Below are positions 9,094 through 18,643 of a stretch of 64,000 nt of DNA, piece after piece. The first letter of the stretch is position 1; each line of letters starts with the position of its first letter. The stretch spans positions 33,966 to 97,965 of the forward strand of contig JAEUHE010000167.1 of NCBI GenBank assembly GCA_016793885.1. The letters run 5' to 3'. Made by a program: the position numbers and the translations under genes. This stretch comes from Verrucomicrobiales bacterium (GTDB taxonomy: Bacteria > Verrucomicrobiota > Verrucomicrobiia > Limisphaerales > UBA11320). The notes beneath the pieces are model-generated. The model worked only from the letters and a program-made list of their open reading frames with translations. It had not been told where the DNA came from and ran no database searches.

Positions 9094-11427
9094 TCAGGCA
9101 GCTGGTCCGATAAGGTCCCCCACGGCCCTAATTAAGGTATCGTCATGAAAGCTCCCCTTCGAAAGGTAGTAATCTGCACCAGCTTCCAATCCTCGGAGCC
9201 GATCTTCCTCGCGATCCTTATACGAGACGATCATCGCGGGGACCGAACGCAGCTTCCGATCACGCTTGACCATCGAGATGAGCTCAATCCCATCCATTCG
9301 TGGCATGTCGATGTCGCTGATCAACAGCTGGAAATCTCGGTCTCTGAGGGCGTTCCATCCGTCCATCCCATCCACCGCCACCTCCACCTCATAGCCGCGC
9401 GCAGTGAGAATCTTTCGCTGCAGTTCTCGAACGGTGAGGGAATCATCGACCACCAGGATCCGCTTGCCTCTGCGCTTCGCGTCGCCTCCCCCCTGCCCTT
9501 CGAGCCGATGCAGTGATCGGCTGTTGGCGAGCTTCTCAATGCTTCGGATCAAATCCTCGGAATCGACGATGAGGATGGGGGAGCCATCTTCCATGATGGA
9601 GCCCGAGCTGATGTCCTTGATTTTGCCCAATCGTGCATCGAGCGGCTGCACCACCAACTCCCGCTCACCCAAAAACCGATCCACGGATAGTCCGTAGCGC
9701 TGGTTGGTCTCCCCCAGAACCACAATGCAGAGGGATCCTGACTGGGTGGCAGGCTCAGGATGCCCGAATATCTGATGACTCGAAACCAGTCCGACCCGTT
9801 TGCCCTCGAGGCGAAAATGCTGGATGCCTTCGAGCGATTCGACAGCTTCGCGGGGCAATTTGACGGTTCGAAGCACGTGAGCCAAAGGGAAGGCATAAGG
9901 CTGACCGGCGATCTCCACCAGCAGGGTCCGGAGCACGGAGAGGGTCAGGGGAAGCTGCAGCTGAAACCGAGTTCCTTTGCCGCGTTCAGAAGTCACCCGG
10001 ATGGTGCCTCGGACACTCTTGACCACGCTCTGAACAACATCCAAGCCCACTCCGCGTCCCGAGATTTCCGTCACTTCCTCCCGCACGCTGAACCCCGGCA
10101 AGAACAGGAACTCCAGCAACTCGGCCTCGCTAAGCACGGCGGCGGTTTCGGCCGTGGTGAGCGATCGCTTAACCACCGTCCGACGCACCCGCTCGATTTC
10201 GATGCCTCTCCCGTCGTCGCTCACCGTAATCACCAGCCGCCCGGCGCTGTGGCGCGCCTCGATTCGAACCGTCCCCTCCGCTGGCTTGCCAACAGCCTCG
10301 CGGTCGGCGGTAGACTCCAGACCATGGTCAATCGCATTGCGGACCAGATGCGCGAGAGGAGCCTCAAGCTTTTCCAAGATGTCACGATCCACTTGAGTGC
10401 CCTCACCGACGAGGACCAGCCGCACCTCCTTGCCCAAACGTCGGCCCACATCTCGCACCATTCTTGGGAACCCGTTCAAGCCGTCGGCAAAGGGCCGCAT
10501 CCGGCAGGCTAGAGCCTCGTGGTAAAGCCGGTATGAAAGATTCGCGGATCGTCGATCGAACATGTCCAGCTCGGTGAACCGGTTGGCCAGCAGCTCTTGA
10601 CAGTCCTGCAGACACTTTCTGGAGGCGTTCCAAGCCGTTTCCGTCCGCTCGTCGATGAACAGGCCGCTCAGGGACTCGCGCAGAACAGCCATGGACCGCT
10701 CCATGTCCGAGTGAAGCGACTTCAGGCGTAGCAAGGACTCCCCAAAGGGACGAAGCCAGCGCGACTCCACCAGGGACTCACCCGCGAGCCCAAGCATGCG
10801 ATTGACATGCTCCGCTTTGACGCGCAGGACACGATCCATGCGCCCCGACTCAATCGGCGACGAACTCGCTCCGGCGGCCGGCGGAGGGGCTGGAGGAGAT
10901 GGCGGCGGGGGCGCGGGTTGTTCCGGCTGAGTAGGCGGGTTCGACACCGCCGGGCCTATCGGGGTTGCGACCGCGGCAGCTGGGGCGGCGGATAGTGGCC
11001 TCGCGGTCTCCACAGGCTCGCCCTTGAGCACGGAGGCTAATTTGTCGAGGTGCGCTTCGACCTCGGGCTTTCCCTCCGTTTCCCATTTCCCCAAATCGGG
11101 TTCCGGTGTCTGTGAGATCCTGGCCAGGAGGTCGACGGAAGCCAGCAGGATGTCGACCTGCTCGCGCTGGAGCTGGAGCACGCCCTTCTGGACCGCCACC
11201 ATGCAGTCCTCCATCGCGTGAGCCACTTTCACCACCGACCCCAGATTAACGATCCTGGCGGCCCCCTTCATCGAGTGGGCGGCCCGCATCATTTCCTCCA
11301 GCTGAGCGCGCACCGATGGGTCCTTCTCCAACGCGAGCAGCCCATTGGTTAGCAGGGACAGCTGGGTCTCGGCCTCCGTGCGGAACAGCTCCATCAGTGA
11401 GCATTGGCTCAGATCTTTGTCGCTCAT
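9094..11427 (-). CDS. wspE: CheA-type histidine kinase fused to a receiver (WspE-like)
   Basis: 777 residues. An N-terminal Hpt domain carries phosphorylatable His51 (AAHSMKGAARIV). A Pro/Ala-rich linker (about 140-195) follows with no CheY/CheB-docking P2 domain. Then come the dimerisation helices, the HATPase (LVRNAIDHGLE, DDGRGIE, GRGVGLDVV), a CheW-like regulatory domain and a C-terminal receiver from residue 655 (D661/D662, acceptor Asp705, Lys757). The receiver segment VSYKDREEDRL...GADYYLSK is typical of WspE. This CheA-REC layout and the position after CheR-TPR and the second CheW identify the Wsp/alternative-function class. The start overlaps the upstream cheW by 4 bp. It should autophosphorylate in receptor arrays and pass phosphate to its own receiver or to the downstream hybrid kinase. 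Confidence 0.92.
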   Translation of the reverse strand: MSDKDLSQCSLMELFRTEAETQLSLLTNGLLALEKDPSVRAQLEEMMRAAHSMKGAARIVNLGSVVKVAHAMEDCMVAVQKGVLQLQREQVDILLASVDLLARISQTPEPDLGKWETEGKPEVEAHLDKLASVLKGEPVETARPLSAAPAAAVATPIGPAVSNPPTQPEQPAPPPPSPPAPPPAAGASSSPIESGRMDRVLRVKAEHVNRMLGLAGESLVESRWLRPFGESLLRLKSLHSDMERSMAVLRESLSGLFIDERTETAWNASRKCLQDCQELLANRFTELDMFDRRSANLSYRLYHEALACRMRPFADGLNGFPRMVRDVGRRLGKEVRLVLVGEGTQVDRDILEKLEAPLAHLVRNAIDHGLESTADREAVGKPAEGTVRIEARHSAGRLVITVSDDGRGIEIERVRRTVVKRSLTTAETAAVLSEAELLEFLFLPGFSVREEVTEISGRGVGLDVVQSVVKSVRGTIRVTSERGKGTRFQLQLPLTLSVLRTLLVEIAGQPYAFPLAHVLRTVKLPREAVESLEGIQHFRLEGKRVGLVSSHQIFGHPEPATQSGSLCIVVLGETNQRYGLSVDRFLGERELVVQPLDARLGKIKDISSGSIMEDGSPILIVDSEDLIRSIEKLANSRSLHRLEGQGGGDAKRRGKRILVVDDSLTVRELQRKILTARGYEVEVAVDGMDGWNALRDRDFQLLISDIDMPRMDGIELISMVKRDRKLRSVPAMIVSYKDREEDRLRGLEAGADYYLSKGSFHDDTLIRAVGDLIGPAA

Positions 11428-12131
11428 GCTAGACTCCGGTTGAGAAGATCAAAAAGACGGCCTTCCTCGAGCAGCCCGATCGACTTGCCCTGCCAACTCA
11501 GAACGCCGCTCACACATCTCGATGGGTTGTGGCCAACCGTGGCGGGGAGATCCTGCAGCTCACCCGGACGGAGGCGCAGTATCCCATGGATTTCATCAAC
11601 CGGAAATGCGAAGCGATCCCGGTCATGGTCCGCGATAAGCAGCCTCATCTGACCATGGCTGCCAGGTCGGTCCGGAGTCACGGGCAGCGGCTCCAACCCC
11701 AGGGCAGCCGTCAGAGACACGCAGATGACCAACTGCCCCCGAACGTTGACCACCCCTTTCACCACGCCCTGGCGACGGTGGGGGATAGGACGGAGCACCT
11801 TGAGGTATCCCACCTCCTGAAGGGCCTTCATCTGGATGGCAAAGCACTCCTGCCCAAGGCGGAAAGCGAGCACGGATTGAGTGCTGAGCGCGACATCGGC
11901 TTTCTTCTGACCGAAATGATCCGCCCACTGGTCCCGGTAGCTGGGAGGCATCTCTCGGTCCAGGAGTTCTGCGGCTGCGGCTGAGAACACGGGGCAGTTG
12001 TGACAGTGAACATGCTGGCGCAGCGCCTCGCAGCGCCCATTCCCCCAAATTCCAACCTGCTTCCAGCAAGGCGTTGCGTGGACGGTAGCCGCGGTAGGCG
12101 CTTCGGGCGTTAGGGATGTGTTGTCGCTCAT
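11424..12131 (-). CDS. wspD: CheW-type coupling protein with Cys-rich N-terminus (WspD-like)
   Basis: 235 residues. A CheW domain spans about residues 80-225 (VLAFRLGQECFAI, GVVNVRGQLVICVSL), preceded by a Cys-rich segment: CWKQVGIWGNGRC then HVHCHNCPVFS. That arrangement is characteristic, as I recall it, of WspD proteins and distinguishes them from ordinary CheW. The protein should bridge the receptor (13875-15617) and the CheA (9094-11427). It overlaps cheR by 4 bp upstream and cheA by 4 bp downstream, so translation of the three is probably coupled. Whether the Cys/His cluster binds a metal is not shown by the sequence. Confidence 0.9.
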   Translation of the reverse strand: MSDNTSLTPEAPTAATVHATPCWKQVGIWGNGRCEALRQHVHCHNCPVFSAAAAELLDREMPPSYRDQWADHFGQKKADVALSTQSVLAFRLGQECFAIQMKALQEVGYLKVLRPIPHRRQGVVKGVVNVRGQLVICVSLTAALGLEPLPVTPDRPGSHGQMRLLIADHDRDRFAFPVDEIHGILRLRPGELQDLPATVGHNPSRCVSGVLSWQGKSIGLLEEGRLFDLLNRSLA

Positions 12132-13387
12132 GGCAATCGTTTGAAGTCCACCTGAACTCTTCGCGCTCGCGCGCGCAGCGTGCTAGCCTCCTCCTGGTCT
12201 CCCAGCCGTTCGCGCAGCAAGGCGAGATGAACCAGTGATTCGTAGTGGTGGGGATCGAGATAAACCGCCTTCCGGTACAGTTGCACCGCCTCCTCCATGC
12301 GGCCCTCGGCCTCGCGAATCAGGGCCAAAAGGCTCAAGGCTTCCACGCAATCCATACCCTCCTTGAGGATGGATTCGCAGATGGCAGCGCTTTCGGCTGC
12401 CAATCCTTCATTGGCCAGCCGGCGGGCACGGATCAGATCTCGGTTTGGAGTTCTTGCCTGAGTGTGGGTATCGACCACCGGGGCTGGAGTTCCCGTCGTT
12501 GGTTCCGGGTGTGAGAGCAGGCTGAGTGCCCGGCCACGGGAGGCAGGTCCGCCCGCGGGCGCAGACATTCGGTCCACTCGACAAGCGTAAGTCGAGCCCA
12601 ACTTCTCCAGACGAAAGGGGCCTCGTCCAAAGCAACGATACTCGCTGGCTCCGCAGAACAGAAAACCGTCCGGTCGCATGAGGCGAACCAGATGCTCCAT
12701 CGGACGCCGGCGAGTCTCGGGTCGGAAATAGATAAAGAGGTTCCGGCAGAAGAGGAAATCGACCGGCTCGGTGCCAGCCAGGAAGAGCGAGGATAGGAGG
12801 TTGTCGTGATGGAACGTCACCTGCGAGCGAACCCCTTCCTGAAGCTGATAGCCTTCTCCACATGCCTCAAAATATCGGCTGCGAAAGCCGAGGTTTCCAC
12901 CTCGAAAGGAGGCCTCCGCGTACAATCCTTTCTCGGCGCGCCGCAGCGACCGTCGGCTGACGTCCGCCGCGAGAACCACAAACTCGCCAGGGCTGAGGCC
13001 GGCGTCCAGCAGCGCCATCACCAAGGAGTACGGCTCCTCTCCTCCGGAACATGGAACGCTCAGAATGCGAAGGGGAAAGCGGCGCTTGGCGGACCGACGG
13101 GCTTGCCGGGCCAGCGACACCATCATGTCGATGGCTTCAGGCTCGCGATGGAACCAGGTCTCCGGAACGACCACCTCATCGATCAGGTTCTGCAGTTCTT
13201 CGGGATCCGAGTCCAGCAACGAAAGGTAGTCCGCGGGATCTGAGAGTCCCAGGGCCTCCCGCCGGGTCTGCAAGGCGCGCTGCATGGACCGGGTCGTCAA
13301 GGTTCCGAGGTCCAGACCAATCAGCTCCTGAATCCGCCTGGCTGCGAGCTGGACCCCTGAACTCTTGGTTGAGATCGGTTGCGTCAT
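12128..13387 (-). CDS. wspC: CheR-type chemoreceptor methyltransferase with TPR repeats (WspC-like)
   Basis: 419 residues. This SAM-dependent enzyme methylates glutamates of the receptor. Residues about 15-270 form the CheR domain, with VVPETWFHREPEA, the SAM-binding LSVPCSGGEEPYSL and the FCRNLFIYF block. After a Pro/Ala-rich spacer, the C-terminal ~100 residues are TPR-like (AVQLYRKAVYLDPHHYESL). CheR-TPR fusions are typical of WspC. The gene lies 24 bp after the first cheW and overlaps the second by 4 bp. No cheB methylesterase gene is seen anywhere in the window, so receptor adaptation here may be one-way or rely on a distant CheB. Confidence 0.92.
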   Translation of the reverse strand: MTQPISTKSSGVQLAARRIQELIGLDLGTLTTRSMQRALQTRREALGLSDPADYLSLLDSDPEELQNLIDEVVVPETWFHREPEAIDMMVSLARQARRSAKRRFPLRILSVPCSGGEEPYSLVMALLDAGLSPGEFVVLAADVSRRSLRRAEKGLYAEASFRGGNLGFRSRYFEACGEGYQLQEGVRSQVTFHHDNLLSSLFLAGTEPVDFLFCRNLFIYFRPETRRRPMEHLVRLMRPDGFLFCGASEYRCFGRGPFRLEKLGSTYACRVDRMSAPAGGPASRGRALSLLSHPEPTTGTPAPVVDTHTQARTPNRDLIRARRLANEGLAAESAAICESILKEGMDCVEALSLLALIREAEGRMEEAVQLYRKAVYLDPHHYESLVHLALLRERLGDQEEASTLRARARRVQVDFKRLP

Positions 13388-13411
13388 CGGATGGCGATCA
13401 GGGGTTGTCAG

Positions 13412-13864
13412 TTAAGCGGCCGCAGGCAGAGCCTCCGCGCCGAGGAACGAGGAGAGACCATCCACCTCCACACGCCGCACCACCCCTCGAAAGTCCCATG
13501 CCACCGGGCCGAGGTAGGGTGCCAGGCTCATCCTCTCGCTGGTCGCCTCGAAGCTACCGGCCGGAAGCGAAATCATTTCGGTGGCTTTACCCGAGATCAA
13601 CGCCAGCGGACGAGCGGCGCCCCCGGGAGGCTGAACGTTCAGGAGCACCAAGCGCGTGCTGAGCCGGGAGGGAGCCGGTTGGCTTCCCACCAACAAGCCA
13701 AAATCCACGACGAGCACTGAAGTTCCGTGATAGTGCAACAGGCCGGCAACCGCAGGGCGAAGCTGGGGCAGCCGATTGATCGTCACCAACGGCAGAACTT
13801 CGATGATGCGGTTTGCCGGAATGGCATACCTTTCGGCACCGACTTGTGACAGAAGGAACAACAT
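13412..13864 (-). CDS. wspB: CheW-type coupling protein (WspB-like)
   Basis: 150 residues from MLFLLSQVGAERYAIPANRIIEVLP. It is a single CheW domain with the usual IPANRIIEVLP and AGLLHYHGTSVLVVDF segments. Starts further upstream (13900 or 13969) exist but would overlap the receptor gene; the ATG at 13862-13864 leaves a 10-bp gap after the receptor stop and begins right at the domain. It is expected to link receptor to kinase, in the position of wspB between the receptor and cheR genes. Confidence 0.85.
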   Translation of the reverse strand: MLFLLSQVGAERYAIPANRIIEVLPLVTINRLPQLRPAVAGLLHYHGTSVLVVDFGLLVGSQPAPSRLSTRLVLLNVQPPGGAARPLALISGKATEMISLPAGSFEATSERMSLAPYLGPVAWDFRGVVRRVEVDGLSSFLGAEALPAAA

Positions 13865-13874
13865 ACCCGCAGGC

Positions 13875-15617
13875 TCAGCTGTCCACCTTTCGCCCCTCAT
13901 CGACGGGCCGATCGGAATTGCGGCGCAATTCCAGCGACGCGATCCCTCGCGGGCGCTCCGGCACACCAACCGCCGTCTGCAGCTTGAACTGACTCACGGC
14001 GTTGCGAAGCATTCGCGTCGCCTCATTCAAACGTTCAATGGTCTGATTGGATTGCTTCAGCGAGTGGACGGTCTGCTGCGTGGATTCACCCAGCTGAACG
14101 AGCGCCGAGCTAATCTGCGACGCGCCAACCGCATGCATCTGCATCCCTTCGTTCACCGTCTCGAATCGCGGCGTTAAAGCCTGGACGTGACCGATAATCT
14201 CGTTCAGTTGAGCCCCCACCTGGTTCACCTCCTGCACGCCGCGGCGCACCTCCTCAGAGAACTTGTCAACGCTCATCACCCCGGCGCTCACGGCAGCCTG
14301 CATCTCCTTTACCGTCTGTTCGATGTCATGGCTCGCGACCGCCGTCTGATCCGCCAATCGACGAATCTCTGTGGCGACCACGGAGAACCCGCGCCCGTAC
14401 TCTCCAGCTTTCTCGGCTTCAATCGCAGCGTTCAGTGAGAGCAGGTTGGTTTGGTCCGCGACCTTGGCGATCGTGGTCACTACTTGGCTGATGCTCCCGG
14501 CCTTCTCGTTCAAAACCGTCAGCTTGCCACTGATCCCGCTGGCCGCCCCCATGACCTGCACCATGGTCTCCTGCATGCGCAGCAGCCCGCTCTGGCCATT
14601 TCCCGCCATGGTAGTGGTTTGCTCGGCGACTTGGGCCACCTCTTTGACCGTTTTGACCAACTCCTGTGAAGTGACGGAGATCTCCTTGGCGGTAGCCCCG
14701 ATCTCCACGGTGGTGGAAGCAGTCTGCTGAGCTCCGCTCTCGTGTTGCCGCACGGCGCTGGCAAGGTTCGATGCAGAGCTGTTGACCACGATGCCCGACT
14801 CCTGCACTTGGCTGACGAGCGCGCTGAGGCTGTCAGCCATATGATTGTACCCATCGGCTAGGTCGCCAAACTCATCCCTTTGGCCCGCTTCCAAACGCCC
14901 AGTGAAATCACCCTCGCGCATGCGCTCCATGGCCTCAGTGAGCCTCGTGAGCGGCTGGTTGATGGCTCGGACCAAAAAGTATCCGCTAAAGAACACAATC
15001 AAGATGGAGGCGCAGATCCCCGCCAATATGCCGGCCTCCGCGTTGAGCACGGCACTTTGGATCTTGTTCCCAGCCAACTCACCGGCCGACTGCTGACGCT
15101 GTTCCGTCAGCGTCACCACATTGAGAAAGGCCTTGTAGGATGGTTCAACCTCCGAGATGACGCGCTGCAGCTTCTCGTTCACCTGGCGAGGATCCATGGT
15201 GGCCACCGCGACACAGGCATCCAGATACCGTTTCAGAGCAGAGTTCACCGGCTGAGCCTTAGCGCGATCTTCAGCACTGACGGCTCCGAGTTCGTAATCC
15301 GCCGCCATGGTCTTGATCGTGTTCAGCTCGGACTCCAGTTCGCTGAGGGCACGCTGACTCGCGGCCGGATCGGACAGGACGGTGTGCTTGTGGATCAAGC
15401 CGAATAGCTTACTCGCTTGGGAATCAAGCCGGTGGATTAAAGAGAGCCCTGATAAGGAATCGCGGCTGAGCCGATGAGCGTCATCCTTGATGACCACAAG
15501 TCTCGTCAGGGCATAGCCCCCGAGTAGCACCGTGATCAGAATCTCAATCCCATAACCCAGGATGAGTCGATTACGAACCGTCCAAAACCTCCGCGTATCG
15601 TTAAGCCCTTTTGCCAT
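13875..15617 (-). CDS. wspA: Methyl-accepting chemoreceptor (WspA-like)
   Basis: 580 residues. TM1 is at about 17-41 and TM2 at about 194-216, enclosing a ~150-residue helical periplasmic domain of four-helix-bundle type. HAMP (about 217-270) and a cytoplasmic signalling hairpin follow. The tip reads ADQTNLLSLNAAIEAEKAGE, the conserved CheA/CheW contact region in its WspA-like form (Ser in LLSLN). It is the first gene of the operon; a 143-bp gap upstream (15618-15760) is the likely promoter region, but no confident promoter was picked out. In Pseudomonas WspA responds to surface contact or envelope stress. The ligand or stimulus here cannot be read from sequence. Confidence 0.93.
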   Translation of the reverse strand: MAKGLNDTRRFWTVRNRLILGYGIEILITVLLGGYALTRLVVIKDDAHRLSRDSLSGLSLIHRLDSQASKLFGLIHKHTVLSDPAASQRALSELESELNTIKTMAADYELGAVSAEDRAKAQPVNSALKRYLDACVAVATMDPRQVNEKLQRVISEVEPSYKAFLNVVTLTEQRQQSAGELAGNKIQSAVLNAEAGILAGICASILIVFFSGYFLVRAINQPLTRLTEAMERMREGDFTGRLEAGQRDEFGDLADGYNHMADSLSALVSQVQESGIVVNSSASNLASAVRQHESGAQQTASTTVEIGATAKEISVTSQELVKTVKEVAQVAEQTTTMAGNGQSGLLRMQETMVQVMGAASGISGKLTVLNEKAGSISQVVTTIAKVADQTNLLSLNAAIEAEKAGEYGRGFSVVATEIRRLADQTAVASHDIEQTVKEMQAAVSAGVMSVDKFSEEVRRGVQEVNQVGAQLNEIIGHVQALTPRFETVNEGMQMHAVGASQISSALVQLGESTQQTVHSLKQSNQTIERLNEATRMLRNAVSQFKLQTAVGVPERPRGIASLELRRNSDRPVDEGRKVDS

Positions 15618-15760
15618 ATGGAGTTACATGATTCCACTGAAACTCGGATGGAACCGGAGTGCTGGCTGGAACCGAAACTCGCCCAAGAGATCGCCTGCCG
15701 TGGCCAAACTGGCTCATCCAGGCTTAGATATCGGCCGCGTACAGAATTCTTAAGCAATGA

Positions 15761-17521
15761 TCAAGGAGAGGATGGCGGAGGAGTAGCCACGGAATCGGCT
15801 TGGAGGTGAGAAAGCCCGGACCAGGGGACCCGCAGCGCGCCGAAGAGCGAGTCGGAAATCGCGAGTCCGGTGGAATCGATCCGCAGCTTCTCCACAAAAA
15901 AACGAGAACCATCGGCCAGAGTCAGATTCCATTTCCGCGCGCGCGCGATTGGGGCGCGGATGAGAATGGCAAGCACCCGGTCTCGATCGACGACGTGATT
16001 TCCGAACAGAATGGAACCAAGGCGCACTTGCTTGGCATCCATGCCGAGAAAGTCCCCCTCCAAGAAATCTCCGTTGTGAAGCCAGGCGCCAGTGCGGTTC
16101 GGATCGAATTTCGCAACCACATCCTGCGGGACATCAGCCAAGTGGATGCGGCTGATGGAGGCCACGGGCACTTTCGTGATCACGCCACCCGGGACGAAAG
16201 TGACCTCGGAAGCGGACGCGGTGAGCGGGGCTCGGGAGAACATCGAACCATCGTTAAACCAGATACCCGCCGCAGCGGGGATCGACGCGGTCGGACTTCC
16301 TTCAGCTCCGTCTAGGGGCACCGGCACTGACCGATCGGGTGCGGCCGATGGACGCAACCCGTCAGCGAAGATCGGCGCGTCGCCAAACGCCTCGCGATAA
16401 AAATTCAGCTTCACTTTTGCGCGGCTGACTTCATTGAAAAAGTCGAGGCGCAGCGAATGGGGGCGACCTGCTTCGACCAACAATGGGGCGGTGCCAATGG
16501 AATAGGTCTGCTCAGGCCGATCCTCCCACTGCTCATAGATGATACTGCCATCGAGAAACAGCCGCGTCCCGCCCTCCGCCTCGATGGCGAAGCGATACTC
16601 GCCAGTCTTGGGCACCGACAATGATCCGGTCCAAGTCACGCTGAACCGAGTTCCGATTCCCGCTTCGGATGCTGGCGAGGCGGCTCGCCAGTTAAAGTCG
16701 ATCGCCCGATCCACCCGCGTCAATCGCGGATGACTGAAATCGGGGTTGGCGTAATAGGTGGCGAGCAAGCCCCGCAGGATGTCGTTGGATCCGGTGATGG
16801 AGGGCCGGATCACGACCCGTTCGTTCGGAATCGCGCTCCTTGGTAGGCTCGCGGCTGACCATTCCAGCTGAAGCGAGCCGGACGGAGGCTGCCGGTGAAG
16901 CTGGAGAGTGACCGGGTATCGGCGTTCGGCGACCAAGGCCACCTCACCGATCGATTCCCGCAATCCATTGGTGGAATCGACTGAACTCACCAATTGGGAA
17001 TGGATCCAGAAACTGGCCCGCCCAGAACTCCTCAACGCAAATTGGTGCACGCCGGTCACGAGCGGCACCAGCGAACCCTGCCAAAATGCGCTGGCAGGGG
17101 CCCGATTGCTGGCAGCGGCTAGTTGGGAATTCCATTCAAATCGCAGTTGGGCATCGGTGCGGACCGTGGCGGGCCCCTCGAAATTCTCGGCGGCAAAATA
17201 CTGCCCCCGCCATCCGCGCTCTTCCGCCGGCTGAAGCTCCACCCGCGGGATCTCGAGTCGCTGAAAACGCAGGGAGACCACCTGGTCCAGTCGCACCTCC
17301 TGCTCCTTGCCGTCCCTCGGGATGACCTTCAACCCGCCGGTGATCGGATGAATATCCCCGCTCCAGGTAACACCCTGCGTGGTCTCCACCACTCCGGAGT
17401 CGGCCATCCCACGGCCCGTCCACAGCTCAAGGCCGGCCAAAGCGAGGAAGACTCGCCAGACAACAGGTGCCCAAAACCCCAGCGAGGCTTTCAAGACCTT
17501 AGACTTCAAGGCAGCGGACAT
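15761..17521 (-). CDS. Secreted protein with two PA14 domains
   Basis: 586 residues from MSAALKSKVLKASLG, with a signal peptide ending near residue 35; the longer frame to 17560 starts with TTG and was not used. Two PA14-type carbohydrate-binding beta-sandwiches are recognisable: about 103-235 (WRGQYFAAENFEG) and 260-395 (LLATYYANPDFSHP, then TGEYRFAIEAEGGTRLFLDG). The N-terminus and C-terminal ~170 residues contain short repeated beta modules (GDFLEGDFLGMDAKQV, NLTLADGSRFFVEKL) common in verrucomicrobial secreted proteins. It probably binds polysaccharide outside the cytoplasm. It lies 143 bp upstream of the chemoreceptor gene on the same strand and is divergent from the ABC transporter operon with a 156-bp shared upstream region. 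Confidence 0.8.
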   Translation of the reverse strand: MSAALKSKVLKASLGFWAPVVWRVFLALAGLELWTGRGMADSGVVETTQGVTWSGDIHPITGGLKVIPRDGKEQEVRLDQVVSLRFQRLEIPRVELQPAEERGWRGQYFAAENFEGPATVRTDAQLRFEWNSQLAAASNRAPASAFWQGSLVPLVTGVHQFALRSSGRASFWIHSQLVSSVDSTNGLRESIGEVALVAERRYPVTLQLHRQPPSGSLQLEWSAASLPRSAIPNERVVIRPSITGSNDILRGLLATYYANPDFSHPRLTRVDRAIDFNWRAASPASEAGIGTRFSVTWTGSLSVPKTGEYRFAIEAEGGTRLFLDGSIIYEQWEDRPEQTYSIGTAPLLVEAGRPHSLRLDFFNEVSRAKVKLNFYREAFGDAPIFADGLRPSAAPDRSVPVPLDGAEGSPTASIPAAAGIWFNDGSMFSRAPLTASASEVTFVPGGVITKVPVASISRIHLADVPQDVVAKFDPNRTGAWLHNGDFLEGDFLGMDAKQVRLGSILFGNHVVDRDRVLAILIRAPIARARKWNLTLADGSRFFVEKLRIDSTGLAISDSLFGALRVPWSGLSHLQADSVATPPPSSP

Positions 17522-17677
17522 GCAGATGGCTAAAATGGGGTGCCCTCGATTCACGATCAACTTCCAATTGAAAGATTCATGTCATGCGCCAGCCACGCCT
17601 GCCGATGTTTTCTCTGGTCAAGACTCGGGAAGCTTTGACATCTTGAGACGAACGACGCATCGGCATCGAAAGAGTGC

Positions 17678-18643
17678 ATGTGGACATATACCGCCAAACG
17701 CCTGTTTCATCTGATCCCCATCCTGATCGGGGTCTCGTTGATCACTTTCGCGTTGATGTCGCTCACCCCGGGTGACTATTTCACCGAGCTCGAGCAGAAC
17801 CCCCAAATCTCACAGCAGAAAATCGCCGAGCTGCGCGCCCGCGCCCACTTGGACAAGCCGTGGTACATCCGCTACGGCTACTGGCTGGCGAACGCCGTTC
17901 GGCTGGACTTCGGCTATAGCATCGCCTACAAGATTCCTGCCTCGGAACTGATTTTCGGCCGACTCTGGAACACCTTTCTTCTGTCCTTTTTCGCATCGAT
18001 CGCTGCCTGGGCAATCGCCGTTCCGCTCGGAATCTGGGCCGCAGTGCATAAAAACTCCCTCGCGGACCGGGCCTGCTCCATGATCGCCTTCTTTGGCCTG
18101 TCCATCCCCGAGGTGCTGTTGGCCTTGCTGGCGCTGATGTTTGCCGCTGGCACGGGCTGGTTCCCGGTAGGAGGGGCGCAAAGCTCGTACTACGATCTCA
18201 TGAGCCCGTCCGAGCAGTTCTGGAATCGCGCCCACCACCTGATACTGCCCGTGCTCGTTCTGGCGGCCAGCGAGATGGCCGGCATCATGCGCCAAATGAG
18301 GTCCAACCTGCTGGATACATTGCGTGCCGAGTTTGTCACGACAGCCCGGGCCAAGGGTCAGGCGGAAGGGTGGGTCATCTACCGCCACGCAGTCCGCAAT
18401 GCGATTAATCCGCTGCTCACCATGTTCGGCTATTCCCTCGCCGGACTGCTCAGCGGAGCCTTCATCGTGGAGAATGTGATGGCTTGGCCGGGCTTGGGAC
18501 GCCTGACGATGGAGTCCTTGCAGAAGAAGGACTACGAATTGGTGGTGGCCTCCGTCGTCATGGCCACCGCGCTCCTCGTCATTGGCAACTTTATTGCCGA
18601 CCTGCTGCTTGCGTGGAGCGACCCTCGAATTCGTCTCAAATGA
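17678..18643 (+). CDS. dppB: Peptide-type ABC transporter permease (DppB/OppB family)
   Basis: 321 residues with six predicted membrane helices, the first at about 10-30 (LFHLIPILIGVSLITFALM). The cytoplasmic coupling loop (ARAKGQAEGWVIYRHAVRNAINPLLT) is the EAA-type motif that contacts the ATPases. Family members import di- or oligopeptides or nickel and related solutes. It is the first gene of a four-gene operon (dppB-dppC-dppD-dppF) and overlaps dppC by 4 bp (ATGA). No periplasmic binding protein gene lies in the window, so substrate specificity cannot be assigned. Confidence 0.92.
   Translation: MWTYTAKRLFHLIPILIGVSLITFALMSLTPGDYFTELEQNPQISQQKIAELRARAHLDKPWYIRYGYWLANAVRLDFGYSIAYKIPASELIFGRLWNTFLLSFFASIAAWAIAVPLGIWAAVHKNSLADRACSMIAFFGLSIPEVLLALLALMFAAGTGWFPVGGAQSSYYDLMSPSEQFWNRAHHLILPVLVLAASEMAGIMRQMRSNLLDTLRAEFVTTARAKGQAEGWVIYRHAVRNAINPLLTMFGYSLAGLLSGAFIVENVMAWPGLGRLTMESLQKKDYELVVASVVMATALLVIGNFIADLLLAWSDPRIRLK

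Noticed and set aside
6838..15617. Ordinary flagellar chemotaxis operon
   Set aside because: No flagellar, cheY or cheB genes are present, and the CheR-TPR, Cys-rich CheW and CheA-receiver proteins in this order fit the Wsp class instead.
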